Part shown: positions 1-12,405 of the stretch, one piece after another
Position numbering within the stretch: position 1 is the first letter of the stretch
Layout of the letters: every line of letters starts with the position of its first letter
NCBI GenBank assembly: GCA_947561585.1
Contig: CANNZV010001058.1
Location: 124,001 to 188,000 of the forward strand
From: Caprella mutica
Lineage: Eukaryota; Arthropoda; Malacostraca; Amphipoda; Caprellidae
Length of the DNA: 64,000 nt
Reading direction: 5' to 3'
The notes under the pieces: generated by a model
Told to the model about the DNA's origin: nothing
The model's input: the letters and a program-made list of their open reading frames with translations, nothing else
The model's database searches: none
Made by a program: the position numbers and the translations under genes

Positions 1-587
1 TAATTCATGTTGATTATTTTTGCTTGTTATTCAAAAATATTATTAAACGTTATTGTAAAGGGAAGGTACATATAACGAATTTTGAATATAACGAAATAGA
101 GTCAAACGTTGATGATTTCATGATCTCTGTGTAGTTTAGTAAAGATAATAAGCGTTAAATAACATATATTTCGTAACTATATCAAAATCCCAAAAAAATT
201 TAAAAATAAAATCTCATTTGAATAATTTCTCCTTTGTTCTCTATTTTTTAGATACCAAATTTTATTTCATGCAGTCCTGAATACCAATTAACGGTAGGTA
301 TACGACAGCCCACGCGTATCGTAGACTCGATCCAATTACTGCACCTATCCAATGACTCGAAAAGCGAACAGAACGACAATAAAGCGAGTCAGCGGGTTGA
401 TTGGACTCAATGTGGCAATAAATGACTCGTTCTGCGGATCACAACACCAGACTTGTAGAATCCAATCCCTCATTTGAAGCAGCTACAGCAAATCAATTTC
501 TGAAACCGTCAACAACATTAAAGAAAATTACATCTGCTACAAACAGGAACTGTTATGAATGACCAGCAGTGAGAGGTAATACAGTAG
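1..587. other. AT-rich intergenic stretch with a GC-richer patch
   Basis: No gene can be supported. Bases 295-450 are visibly richer in G+C than their surroundings and contain several ACTCG/CGAGT words (for example near 325, 355, 388 and 426), which may mark a decayed mobile element. No open frame, splice pair or terminal repeat could be defined. Confidence 0.4.
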
Positions 588-935
588 AACTCCTCTATAG
601 TGGACTCCTCTATAGTTAACTCCTCTATAGTTAACTCCTCTATAGTTAACTCCTCTATAGTTAACTCCTCTATAGTTAACTCCTCTATAGTTAACTCCTC
701 TATAGTTAACTCCTCTATAGTTAACTTCTCTATAGTTAACTTCTCTATAGTTAACTCCTCTATAGATAACTCCTCTATAGTTAACTCCTCTATAGTTAAC
801 TCCTCTATAGTTAACTCCTCTATAGTTAACTCCTCTATAGTATTTCCTCAATAGTGGACTCTTCTAAAGCGGACTCCTCTATAGTGAACCACTCTATAGT
901 GAACCATTCTATAGTAACTCCTCTGTAGTGAACTC
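588..935. repeat. 15-bp tandem array (ACTCCTCTATAGTTA unit)
   Basis: About 17 near-identical 15-bp copies run to about 854, followed by diverged copies to about 935. Because the unit is a multiple of three, both strands stay open (NSSIV on plus, NYRGV on minus); these frames are products of the array, not genes. The unit matches the terminal sequence of the MITE-like family at 1540-1739 and 17444-17652, whose ends read CTATAGAGGAGTTCACTA. Confidence 0.95.
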
Positions 936-2164
936 CACTACATGGTCACGCAAAATAAAGGAAACCCATTTTTTAAATTTGTTTGTTTTACAAACTATCA
1001 AACCTAGAAATTTCTAGAAGCAATATTTTATTCCTTTTCTTTTCTGAATCTATGTCTGTAGATCTGTAAAAGTTACTACTAAAATTAAACATCCTGCAGT
1101 GAATTAAAAAGATATATAAATAAGAAGGTCTGGCGCGAGGACGAAATATTTAAAAAAAATACGATTTATGATTTTAAATACATAGAGATATCAAAATAAA
1201 CTGATATATGTTTTAAATCATATAAAACCATCTAGTGCACCTGATATACATATTAAGTGGTTTTCAGTTATGAAGTAACCAATACTTCATAACTCAGGAA
1301 TTTCACTGTATACAACCATATGGAAATGAATTACACCTATTACGAATATTATTTTTGTGTTTTTCGTCCTCGGGCAAGCCCTTCCATTTCCATTTTTTAA
1401 TTCACTGCAGTCGTAACATTAACAGATTTAACACATGAATGCACAAAAAAGTAAACAAATAAAACTGTGTTTTTAGAAAATTTCTAGCTTTGATAGTTGG
1501 GAAAATATACTAATTTGAAAATGGTTTCTTTTTTAGCGCAACCCTGTAGACTCTGTAGAGTGTTGAGTAAGCAAATTACCCCGTATAGTAAACAAATCTT
1601 CTTTAGTCTGCCCAAAAATGACAGTTATTTTTCTAGAACTGATGCTATTCATGGCAGACTTAAGAATATTTTTTCACTATACATTGTATTTCTATTATTT
1701 TGGACTATACTGTACATTCACTATAGAGGAGTTCACTAATAAGTTCTATGACCTGCAATGACTTTCTTTTCGGGAATACTTGACTTAAGTAATTGAAATG
1801 GTTATTTTTTATCTATATATATATATATTTTTTTTGTGTGTTTCAGTAATACTCAAGTGAGAGAATTTCTATAAAAAAATTTGAGATTTGATTTCCAAAG
1901 AAGATAAATAGTGCCTTAGAATATTATGGTGTTCCTCTTTGTAATTTTCGATAGCCTACAATAATCTTCTCTCTATAATGTATATAGAATCATTATCTTT
2001 ACCAATGTCCGCTTGACAATTTAGTCAAGTTTCATATGAAACTCCGAAAAACTGTTACTGTCTATAATCATTATATAAATAATTTAGTTCATTGTATTTT
2101 GGTAATCAAACTACCCATCTAATTTAATGTAAATTTTGCAATGGATATGTTTTAGTCTATTGAT
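936..2164. other. Intergenic region holding two MITE-like remnants
   Basis: No gene is supported. About 1180-1310 resembles the element at 29570-29822: it shares the CTTCATAACTCAGG and TTTCACTGTA end and an interior rich in ATCATA words. About 1540-1739 is described separately. The remainder is A+T-rich sequence with short TA runs (1814-1830). Confidence 0.5.
1540..1739. mobile_element. MITE-like element, family B (CTATAGTGAACTCC ends)
   Basis: The right end reads CACTATAGAGGAGTTCACTA. The interior holds the diagnostic pair TCTTTAGTCTGC and GGCAGACTTAAG in opposite orientation. Other copies are at 17444-17652, 17917-18140 and 22530-22705. The left boundary is uncertain. It has no coding capacity, so it would depend on a transposase supplied elsewhere. 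Confidence 0.6.
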
Positions 2165-2458
2165 TAAAGGATCACCTTTAATCTTCTCGCTAGCGTTAGG
2201 ATCGCCTTCAATCTTCTCGGTAGCGTTAGGATCGCCTTCAATCTTCTCGCTAGCGGTAGGATCGCCTTCAATCTTCTCACTAGCGGTAGGATCGCCTTCA
2301 ATCTTTTCGCTAGCGGTAGGATCGCCTTCAATCTTCTCACTAGCGGTAGGATCGCCTTCAATCTTTTCGCTAGCGGTAGGATCGCCTTCAATCTTCTCAC
2401 TAGCGGTAGGATCGCCTTCAATCTTCTCGCTAGCGGTAGGATCGCCTTCAATCGTCTC
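2165..2458. repeat. 30-bp tandem array with 60-bp higher-order unit
   Basis: Nearly ten 30-bp copies of a GGATCGCCTTCAATCTTCTC-type unit. In the middle of the array the copies alternate between CTTCTCAC and CTTTTCGC variants, which gives a 60-bp higher-order period. The unit length keeps both strands open (GSPSIFSLAV on plus, RRLKAILPL on minus). No start context, splice sites or homology support a protein. Confidence 0.95.
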
Positions 2459-4825
2459 ACCAGAAAAAAGAAATCATTTTTTCAAATGGTAGAGCATCTT
2501 CTTATTTCCCCTGGGTTTTGAATTATTCTCTTTTGAAATTTTCCTCGGGAATATATAATTTCTTGCTTAAAACTTCCAGAAGCTTTTGCTACTTTTCTTT
2601 GACCGATTCAGTTATGATTTAGTAAACCTGTATTTATTTATTTCATCAGTCAGAATGCAGATGTTTTTTACCTAATAATGTCTTGGGCATCTAATAGTGA
2701 TTTACTTATTCATTGTGAATATTGTATATGTGTGTATATATATGTATGTATAGATTTATATATATATACAATATATATAAATTTATATTGTATATATAAT
2801 TAATGTATAATTACTTAAGAGTAGCTTTTTTTATTGCTGCGACCAGTTAGGAGCCGGAAGTTTGTTTTTATTGTCAAAATTTGAAACAACTTTTAAGTAT
2901 GTACTTATTATTTTATTTGATAATGTTACCATTATTTCTTTAATAGTTAATCAACTTTCATGAAAAAAAAAAATTAAATGGTAGTCTCGCTTATTTACAA
3001 AAATTTCTAGGAAGCAGAAAATTTAATTTTCAGTTTGAACTTATTTTTTTTTATATCTGTTAGAATACTAAGTTTCTTCTTCTCCTTCAATTATGAACGA
3101 ATTCGAATGAAACAAACTTCAAATGGTAGGCTGATATATTCTCTGCAGATTTGGGAGAAAAAAACAGAATTACGAAATTTTCTTGACTGGGTGAATTTTT
3201 AACTTCCGAGAACAAATATTTCGGTCGCACCCTGATTGTTAGTCTTGCTTAACGTCATTTCATATTACTATTTAATTTGATATTATATCATAACTTATAA
3301 ATATGCACTAAAACTAGAAATAGCTTAGAATTATTTTCACAAAATCTGATTTTATTCCTCACCTTGAATAAAGTTTTCAAATTGAGTTTGTTTATGATGT
3401 TGTAAATTGCAATTTCTTGCATGACTTTTTTCATACGACAGTCGAGCCTGATCCTAAACTCTAAGGATTTAAAATGCATTATCACTCAGAGAAATATTGC
3501 TGTCGAAAAGTATATCATAATCTTTTTGCCAGACAAATCTGCCAGGCGTTAAACCCACCGAAAATTTAGGCCATGAATTTTATGGTTTAATATTTAGAGA
3601 GGAACGTCTTATGACACTCACACAAGGATATGTAAGGTCAATCGAAAATTGTTAAATCTCATATGGGTTTATGACCCATATTTAAACCTATTTTCAAGTT
3701 CGTTTCACCGACTAAATTCTTTTCATTTTTTTTTCTATAATTCATTATTAACTAATTCGTTTATATTAGTTAAATATCCGAATTTATTACTTAATCTTCT
3801 ACTTATGGTGGGGCGGCAACTTAAGTTTAACCTTTTTATTATAATTTCAGTTCCATTTCTAAAATACTCGTAACTCGTTAACTAATGCGAATTATTTAAC
3901 GATGTTACGCAAATTTCGAACTTAAAGAGCCATGAAATCTTAGAAAGCTCACTCCTCCATTAGGGGAACTATACTTTTAAAACTTGGTTCGTATTTAATC
4001 TTCTCCACTCACACCACAACTTTCTCTCTGGGTATCTATTCCCAATGCACCTCTGAATAGGAGATGAAGTGCATTAGCCCTCATGCATATGTCTGGAGAC
4101 AGAGAAACACCAGCTGCTGACAAGAAACACGAATAGAGTCGCATATTATGACATGCTATCAAAATAACATGTAAATGTGAGTGCGAATGTGAATAAAGGT
4201 GTAGTATGTGACAACACAAAGGTAACTATGGATATAGGTAAATGAAAGGGTAACGATTTCTATATGTAAATGAAAAGGTAACGATTCGCCCAGGTTTGAT
4301 AGTGACAAAATGTATACTTTACTGTTTTTATTGTAAAATAAGTATACCTTATTTAGGTGAATAATTTTCATCTTTTTCGCCGAAAGCGTCGTACTGCGAA
4401 TGTGTTTTCGGCGAATGGACTTAGAACCTAAAAAGATAGTGATGTCTACTGCTGACTACCTAGATAACGATAGATATCGAACTGATTGCGGTTACATAGC
4501 TATATAACAAAAGAAAGTGATAATTGTATATATGATTTAAGCATATGCTCCTATTTTTTTTTCATCTAATCTCCCTATCTTTTATATACGAAAAGTGTCC
4601 CACTTCAATTCAATGTGAAACATATTGCTATAGTTAATGATATATGTACGTACAGTACGACAGTACGAATGAAGTTAGATATTAATGTATATAGGTATTA
4701 ATAATTGCTCATTTTGTTATAAATATGTAGTCTACTAAATTCAGGTTATTTCAAAGTCATTTTATAATTAACCTAGACGCATAAGGAGTGACTTGCAGCA
4801 TGCACTACATACATTATATCGAACT
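2459..4825. other. AT-rich intergenic stretch, no gene seen
   Basis: Only short, compositionally trivial open frames occur here. There are TA-rich simple tracts near 2730-2790, and short internal duplications around 4230-4290 (AAATGAAAGGTAACGATT twice). No coding region, RNA gene or bounded mobile element could be supported. Confidence 0.5.
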
Positions 4826-6290
4826 AATCACACTATAGATAATCTAACAAGGCACACTGTACGGTCCAAGTAGTCACACTATATCCAACTAGTCACACTG
4901 TGGTTATCTAACTGCTCACACTGTAGGATATTTAACTAGTCACACTCTAGGCTGTCTAACTAGTCACACTGCATTGAACTAGTTACACTGTATTGAACTA
5001 GTCACACTATACCTATCTAGTCACACTGTATTAAACTAGTCACACTGTATTGAACTAGTCACACAATACCTAACTAGTCACACTGTATTGAACTAGTCAC
5101 ACTGTATTGAACTAGTCACACTGTATTGAACTAGTCACACTGTATGGAACTAGTCACACTGCATTGAACTAGTTACACTGTATTGAACTAGTCACACTAT
5201 ACCTATCTAGTCACACTGTATTAAACTAGTCACACTGTATTGAACTAGTCACACAATACCTAACTAGTGACACAATACCTAACTAGTCACACTGTATTGA
5301 ACTAGTCACACTGTATTGAACTAGTCACACTGTATGGAAATAGTCACACTATACCTAACTAGTCACACTCTATTAAACTAGTCACACTGTATTAAACTAG
5401 TCACACTGTATTGAACTAGTCACACAATACCTAACTAGTCACACTGTATTGAACTAGTCACACTGTATTGAACTAGTCACACTCTATTGAACTAGTCACA
5501 CTGTATTGAACTAGTCACACTGTATTAAACTAGTCACACTGTATTAAACTAGTCACACTGTATTGAACTAGTCACACTGTATTAAACTAGTCACACTGTA
5601 TTAAACTAGTCACACTGTATTGAACTAGTCACACTGTATTGAACTAGTCACACTGTATTGAACTAGTCACACTGTATTGAGCTAGTCACACTGTATTGAG
5701 CTAGTCACACTGTATTGAACTAGTCACACTGTACCTAACTAGACACACTACACATAACTAGTTACACTGTATTGAACTAGTCACACTGTATTAAACTAGT
5801 CACACTGTATTAAACTAGTCACACTGTATTGAACTAGTCACACTGTATTGAACTAGTCACACTGTATTGAGCTAGTCACACTGTATTAAACTAGTCACAC
5901 TGTATTAAACTAGTCACACTGTATTAAACTAGTCACACTTTATTAAACTAGTCACACTGTATTAAACTAGTCACACTGTATTAAACTAGTCACACTGTAT
6001 TGAACTAGTCACACTGTATTGAACTAGTCACACTGTATTGAGCTAGTCACACTGTATTAAACTAGTCACACTGTATTAAACTAGTCACACTGTATTAAAC
6101 TAGTCACACTATACCTAACTAGACACACTACACATAACTAGTCACACTGTGGCTATCTAACTTGTCACACTATATTAAACTAGTCACACTGTATTGAACT
6201 AGTCACACTGTACCTAACTAGTCACACTGTACCTAACTAGTCACACTGTACCTAACTAGTCACACTGTACCTAACTAGTCACACTGTACA
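4826..6290. repeat. 19-bp satellite-like array (CACACTGTATTGAACTAGT)
   Basis: Roughly 75 copies of a 19-bp unit, each containing the palindrome ACTAGT. Variant units (TATTAAAC, TATACCTAA, TACACATAA, TTACACTG) recur in the same order. For example, the blocks starting near 4965 and near 5157 are near-copies, and the CACTACACATAACTAG variant returns at about 5745 and 6125. This indicates larger segmental duplication within the array. It is the longest array in the window. Confidence 0.95.
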
Positions 6291-8670
6291 TAAACGGATG
6301 AAAATTTGAAAGTAATTATTATTGGTACGTAAATCAGTTACCAATATGTATAAGTGCATCTCTACTAATTACTTACAATTACCATTGCAAAAAGCGCTAA
6401 AAAACAGTCCTTGTGCGCACCCGCACATAAATTATATAGACGCAGGGTAATACGTCAATTGGATACGTACTACCTGCGTCCAGAATTGTCCGTCTTGTGA
6501 CATGCGTTCAAAAGACGCTCGTGGGCCCACATACCATTGAATTAGTGATATTTTAGGGCCATGCTTTATTTCTTTCTTTTAGTATAAAATATCTATGATT
6601 GTAATAACATATTGTCACAACCCAAGCTTTTCATAAATCCAAATTAGGGGTACTATTAATAATCCATAAATAATTCAGTTTTTTCAGTAACCTGTCTACA
6701 GAATTTAATATAACAAGCAAATTCGTTGAATTTTATATTTGTACCTCTCTGCTTTAAAAACAATGAATTAAACTTGAAGAAATATTGCTTGGAAATCATT
6801 ATTGATGCACCCTTTTTTCATCTTTTTATTATAGGAACAATGATAAAAATCAGAAATCTGAGCCTTGACGGCAAGCTAATGTTTGATGTATATATAAGAT
6901 GAACATTTTTTTCGCGGCATGAATAAACGCCCGTTTGAAAGAGGCCTAACTTATTTTGATTGAACTGAGAAATAAGCCAACTTGAATAGGTTGAATATAA
7001 TATTTTCAGCAAAAATTAATTTGTTGCTGAATCATTTGATTCGAATTCAGTCTCTGAAATTGAAAAAATATAGTTCACAGACCCCGTTTAATTGAAGTTA
7101 TTAATAGCATCTAAAGGTAGCGTTTATTCAATAATTTTTTACTTGCGTTAATTAACAATATATTAATGAGTTCAAACAAAGTAAATGATGTTAATTGATC
7201 AATAATTGAAATTCATGAACATGATAGGGCATTAATTACACAGAGATATAAATCAATTATTATTTAAACGAATTTATATTAACTTTTAAAGCAATTTTGT
7301 AAATTTTATTTCTAAAGTAATCTATAATTTTAATACAAAACTGTCCTAAATTTTTAATATATTATATTGAAATTATATTATCTTCTATATAGGTCAAAAA
7401 ATTATTTTCAAATAATTAAATATATAAAATCTTAAGAAAACGGTTTTTTAATTTTGAAATTCGTTAATTAAATATAATGCAAAATTATTAACTATTTCAA
7501 TTTGCATGGGTAAGTAACTATTATTAGTACTTATAATTCAAAATACCTTCTATTAATTGTTACTTATACCATCAGCAACATTTCATTCGATCATAAGTTA
7601 ATTCCTGCAAATCTATTATCTTTCATTATTCAAATTTAGCTACTTATTAGATAGTTTGAAAGTCGTTCTTAGATTATCTTATTTTAGCAACATTAACTCG
7701 TTAATTTTTATAGTGTAATATCCCACCTTAGCAGGCGATGCATGTTCTTATTCTTTAAATTTTGTCTGTGATGCCATTGCGATCTGAATATTAGTTTATT
7801 GTTTTTGTTGGTGTTGAGTCATGTGGTATTTAAATGTTATACCTATAATTTGTGTTTCATTCAATTTATAAACTAATTGATATAATGGAAAATATGAAAA
7901 TGTTTAATCCTTAGTTTAAATGTTTTTTTAATAGAGTGCTATTGTTTAAAAAAGTATTTACTGTGACCCTAGTTCAATGAAATCATAAATTTAATTTACC
8001 ATCCATTTCTCTACAAGAGTGTTCAAAAGCAATTAGTAAATATCAACTGATTATGAAGTGATATGAGACTAAACGTTTTAATTCTGTTGAACCTATTTTA
8101 GTAATTTACATAGGTATTCGTTTCGAAGATTACTTTCAATGTGGTGAGTTTAACTGTAATTTTAAGTTGTCACTCAATCGCACTAGAATCCTAGATAATA
8201 AATATCATTGTAAATTGCATTTAGAGTTTATGCTTATCTACATTAACTTCCTAACCTTTATTCAACTTGGTATACAGAATAGGTTGAGGTAAGTAGCCTA
8301 AATTGCAGTAGGTGATTGCAATTAAACATAGGTATATTAATTTATTACATTATAAAGATAGAGAACAAAGTACATATCATCTTCAATTGCTTGAAGAAGT
8401 TTCTCCAGACTATCTAAAGTAATTAATAAAACATACGGTGCCTCTATCGGTGTATATACACTTACTATCTTCAATTAAGAAATCCAGTCTCGATGATATC
8501 ATTCCACAGTAGTTGGTGAGCTGTTATAGCTTGTTATTTGCCTACGTATAACTTTAATTGTTCTCGTTCCGACTTTTAGTAAATCGATTTTTGTTTTACT
8601 CTGATTTTTTGCACGGAACATCTTCATATACTTTTATTTAGAACTGTTTGAGTTAGGTACACTATAGATA
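6291..8670. other. AT-rich intergenic stretch with one MITE end
   Basis: No gene is supported. At about 6607-6624 there is a lone ACATATTGTCACAACCC, the terminal sequence of MITE family A (see 16854-17023). It is probably a decayed or solo end. The rest is A+T-rich and featureless to eye inspection. Confidence 0.5.
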
Positions 8671-8901
8671 GGGTCAAGCAGGTAAATTGTGGCCTACTAA
8701 CCAACTGCGGCCTCTAACAACAGAAACATCATAACTTCAAAACACTCGTTAAAAACATAAGGTATTAAATTGTAGCATGCACTATGATTTTTTTGATAGC
8801 TATGCAACATTTTAATGTAATTTCGGTTCAGAATGTTTTAGAGACTCTCTTGAGAGGGCCGCAATTAAAAATTAGTGGGCCGCAATTTACCTGCGTGACC
8901 C
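8671..8901. mobile_element. MITE, GGGTCA..GCAGGTAAATTG termini
   Basis: Inverted termini at 8671-8697 and 8873-8901 read GGGTCAAGCAGGTAAATTG and GGGTCACGCAGGTAAATTG from each end. Both ends are flanked by TA (8669-8670 and 8902-8903), as expected for Tc1/mariner-type target duplication. It is about 231 bp with no coding capacity. Confidence 0.75.
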
Positions 8902-9006
8902 TACATTAACTTACAAGGTATGCTCTGCCTTGATACGAATTTTAGACTCTTCTGCGCACAATGGGTAAATTTGTGCTTTAAGTCCGCCTCCGATTTTCGA
9001 TATTTT

Positions 9007-9509
9007 GACACTTAGTATAGGTAAAAGGAGCCATTCTAAAATGTTTTTCATGAATATCATTTGTTGTGGAAACGTTTCGTTTTCGAGATATAGTGTAATT
9101 AAGTTTCCGATTGGTTAGGTTAAGTTTGGAGGTCTAAAAATGTACATTTGCAGTTTATTTCAGAAATTACATCACAAATACGTATATACCCCCCCTCCCC
9201 CTGCTAGATAATTACACAATCATGATATGTCCAGTACGACAAACTAGCAGATACAGTGAACTACATTAGCCTAACAGTTTCAGGTTCAATTAAGTTAATA
9301 TTTCCAGAGAAGCCTTTGTATCAGCTTTGGTGCCAAGATTTCATGTTACAAAAATCTAAAAGGTGGAAAAGCCTTGTGTTTTCTACAAGCTTAATGATAT
9401 TCCTACCGGAATCCTAATTGCGCTATATCTCGAAAACTAAGCATTTCCACAACAAATGGTATAGTGAAAAACGTCTTAAAATGGCTCCTTTAAAATGGTT
9501 TAGTGTCTA
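9007..9509. mobile_element. Non-autonomous element with ~95-bp inverted repeats
   Basis: The left arm (9007-9100) and right arm (9415-9509) are imperfect inverted copies. They share GACACTTAG/GACACTAAA ends, AAAGGAGCCATT, CATTTGTTGTGGAAA and TTTTCGAGATATAG. The 300-bp interior contains a C-rich run at 9190-9201 but no open frame. The transposon superfamily is not clear. Confidence 0.7.
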
Positions 9510-10327
9510 ATTATTTCATTTTTGTTTATAATTTGATAATTGAACAAGCCTTCAAGCTTAATATTCGCTTGTACTCATTATAAAACAAATTCGATCGATG
9601 TTTGTGAAATTTTTAGAATTTGCAACACTACATCTATGATTATCAAACTGATACTACCTACCTAATTCTCTGACAATTTCACTCGATCGAATTGGATTGC
9701 ATATAAATTAATAATACTTTTACATATAAATGGAAATTGTAAAAATGAAAGTGTTAATTCTATGGAGAATAAAATTGTAAATAATAAATCTTATAAACAT
9801 ATAAAATCCTTTATGGATATATAAAAATTTACATGTTTTTAAAATGTACGTGACTTAACAAATAAGTTAGAAATGGTAATTATAATTTCTTTTTGTGTGT
9901 ACTGAATTTGGTTTGCTGTGTGTTTAATAAAGTAGCTTTGTTGAAATACTATTTTCCATTGAATAATAAGTAATCCAATAATCTATATACTTTAGTTATA
10001 ACTGTAAAAAATGTATGTCTCTTTAATCACTTGACGCATGGCTAACGCTGTTTTTTATGAATTAAAATGTTCTTAGAATGTGTTTATCAAAAGTCAAAAA
10101 ATACATTAATTGCCAATAAGTGGCTGGCAGTTTTCCGCCTGGCAGTTTTCCGTGTACCAATTTTTTATAAACGATTTAAACCAACTACTTCCTCTGCCAA
10201 CGCCACCTTTAAAAATAGTTCATTGCAGAAAGTTTAGCTGTAATTGATTTCAACGGAGTCTTTCACACTTGCGTTAGAAAAAATGCTGGTAAAAAATGCA
10301 AATGTGAATGGCTCCATTAAAATCGAT
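9510..10327. other. AT-rich intergenic stretch, no gene seen
   Basis: Nothing beyond short direct repeats, for example GGCAGTTTTCCG twice at 10127-10152. No coding or RNA feature is supported. Confidence 0.5.
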
Positions 10328-10700
10328 TGCTACAGAGACGTGAACTAGGAGGGGGGTACTTTCTAATTTAATTTTTCGTAAATTTAATGATCTTTATTTG
10401 ATTAAAATACATTGTTAAAAATGATTAATTGACATAAAATAAAGTATCTTGACTACATAAACAAATAAAACTAAAGCAATATTTGAAATTGAATTGAAGC
10501 TCAGCAAATTACCACAGATTCTGAAAATTGCTACATATTTTAATATTTGTTACTATATAAATCAAATAAAAAAATACACTTCAAATAGGACATTTTACCC
10601 TATTCCTAGTTCACGTGCCTAATTGATTTAGGGACGTGAACTAGGAAGGGGATATTTGGATCGGTTCCTAGTTCACGTCCATAAATGAAATAGGGACGTG
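10328..10700. repeat. Inverted repeats around GACGTGAACTAGGA
   Basis: The motif GACGTGAACTAGGA appears at 10337-10350 and 10634-10647. Its inverted form TCCTAGTTCACGT appears at about 10604-10617 and 10667-10679. The outer pair could bound a 280-bp MITE; 10625-10690 also folds into a hairpin. The open frames on the minus strand here only reflect this palindromic sequence. Confidence 0.5.
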
Positions 10701-10990
10701 AAATTGGAATATACCTTGCTTTGAACGCACGCGATATTGGATGTACAATTGTGAAAGGATTTTTTTTTGGTTTCCTTTTGCATGTGTAAGATAAATGCAG
10801 TCCTCTCATCAGTCCTTTGAAGATCGTCTTTAATATATACTACTTTAATAACTATTTCCACTATTCAATGTAAATTTATAGATATGAAACTTGATCAAAT
10901 TCTTATGAATATTTGTATACGTGAAACAAATTCATATTCTTATGATACCCACAATAATACCCTATTTATCATTTTCTAACTCCATAACAG

Positions 10991-11064
10991 GTCGGCGAAC
11001 TAAAGACTTCTAGATGCAGATGCTAACGTCATAGTCAGGAGTTACAGCCATAAAGTTTTACGAG
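10991..11064 (+). ncRNA. Candidate non-coding or 5' UTR exon
   Basis: A 74-base segment lies between a plausible acceptor (TTTTCTAACTCCATAACAG) and a strong donor (CGAG then GTGAGTTTG). All three frames are closed by stops, so if it is an exon it is untranslated. A second such segment follows at 12263-12405, suggesting a plus-strand transcript. This rests on splice signals only and could be chance. Confidence 0.25.
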
Positions 11065-11799
11065 GTGAGTTTGCTTTAACGTTTTCTTTTGTGGTTTAAT
11101 AGTAAATATTGAGTTGTACTGAAAGTTTTAGAATAGCAGTAATTATGAACTTTAATTCATAATACACGGAATATCAGGTCACACCGCGATAAAAATAATT
11201 TTCATAAATTATATCAGAAAATATTCAGGGTTTCATAATACTAGGAAACATTTGAAGAGGAAATTTTTAAGTAGCTATTAATAAAATTTCCCATTTTTCA
11301 ATTTATAAAGATACCAAAATTAACTTATTCCAAAAAGCATATTCTATCAAATATTTCTTCTGATCACTAATTTTGATTCTAAATATTCTCTGGTCGGAAC
11401 CATTATTAAAATGATGGATTTTTAGATCGAAAATATTTTCGTAGTACAATGTGGAAAGGAATTTTATTTTGAATCTTTTTCATTCTTTTGTTGAAAGTGT
11501 TCGACATTTGATTTCCCCTGTGGAATAGACATACCCTCCATATTGTATATATAGCTATACTGAATTTATCTTTGGTATCACATCTTTGGAAATGGTTCAA
11601 ATGTTTAGGATAGATATAGGGATGTTATATTTATTTATTTAAGTAAGGTAAAGAATCGAAATGATTTAAAAATTCAAAGCGTATTTTACATTTATTCCAA
11701 AACATTTTTCTTATTTGCATCGTAAGATATAATTTATTTTAAATTTATATTATATAGATTAATTACTGACGTATCATTAGACTTTCGTACACTTCATAT

Positions 11800-11935
11800 A
11801 TTCTGGTACAGTTACGTATTCCCCTACAGACACATTATACATATTACAGCACATAGTTACGTATTACCGTACAGTTACGTATTACCGTACAGTTACGTAT
11901 TACCGTACAGTTACGTATTACCGTACAGTTAAGTA
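11800..11935. repeat. 18-bp tandem array (TTACGTATTACCGTACAG)
   Basis: About five good copies of an 18-bp unit, with diverged copies upstream. The same core (GTACAGTTACGTATT) forms the much longer array at 44497-44998, so two loci 33 kb apart share a repeat family. Confidence 0.9.
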
Positions 11936-12262
11936 TTTCTTCAAAAAATATTATATTTTAAAAGATACTATGAGGTGTTAAAACAATTGAATGGATACTT
12001 AGATTAGAATATTTATTATATATAATAGTTTTCAAAATGTACGAAATTGCGTAATGGTCGGAATATCGTAACTTATACCCAATTGTACTTTCGGAAAATA
12101 TGTTTGAAGACCCTGCTGCGTGAAAAGCCAACCCGAAACTAGATATTTTTGACAGACAGTTTACACCAATTAAATAGCGCAATTGCTTCTTATAGCCTGG
12201 AAAATCATTCCCTCCCAATAATTAGAGAGAGAAAAAAATCTGTAAAATTGTTGCTTTACCAG

Positions 12263-12405
12263 CGGACCGATTTGACGACACTTGTGCTATTTTCAGCCTA
12301 CGTCATCTGATGGTTTTTCGTGCGGGAGGGCCTTAAATTATGTTAAATAGTCACGATTGCTCTCGATTATCAGGCGGAATAGATCTCGATTAGTTGCATT
12401 CTTTG
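12263..12405 (+). ncRNA. Candidate non-coding or 5' UTR exon
   Basis: The segment is bounded by TTGTTGCTTTACCAG on the left (a second possible acceptor is GCTATTTTCAG ending at 12297) and CTTTG then GTAAGTGAAG on the right. It is markedly richer in G+C than its surroundings. All frames contain stops. Together with 10991-11064 it may be the untranslated 5' part of a plus-strand gene, or a long non-coding RNA. RNA evidence is required. Confidence 0.28.

Noticed and set aside
537..854. Open frames on both strands (NYRGV and NSSIV repeats)
   Set aside because: They arise only because the 15-bp unit is divisible by three and stop-free; no start context or homology.
2136..2492. 118- and 98-codon frames with GSPSIFSLAV / RRLKAILPL repeats
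   Set aside because: Translation of the 30-bp array on both strands; no gene-like flanks.
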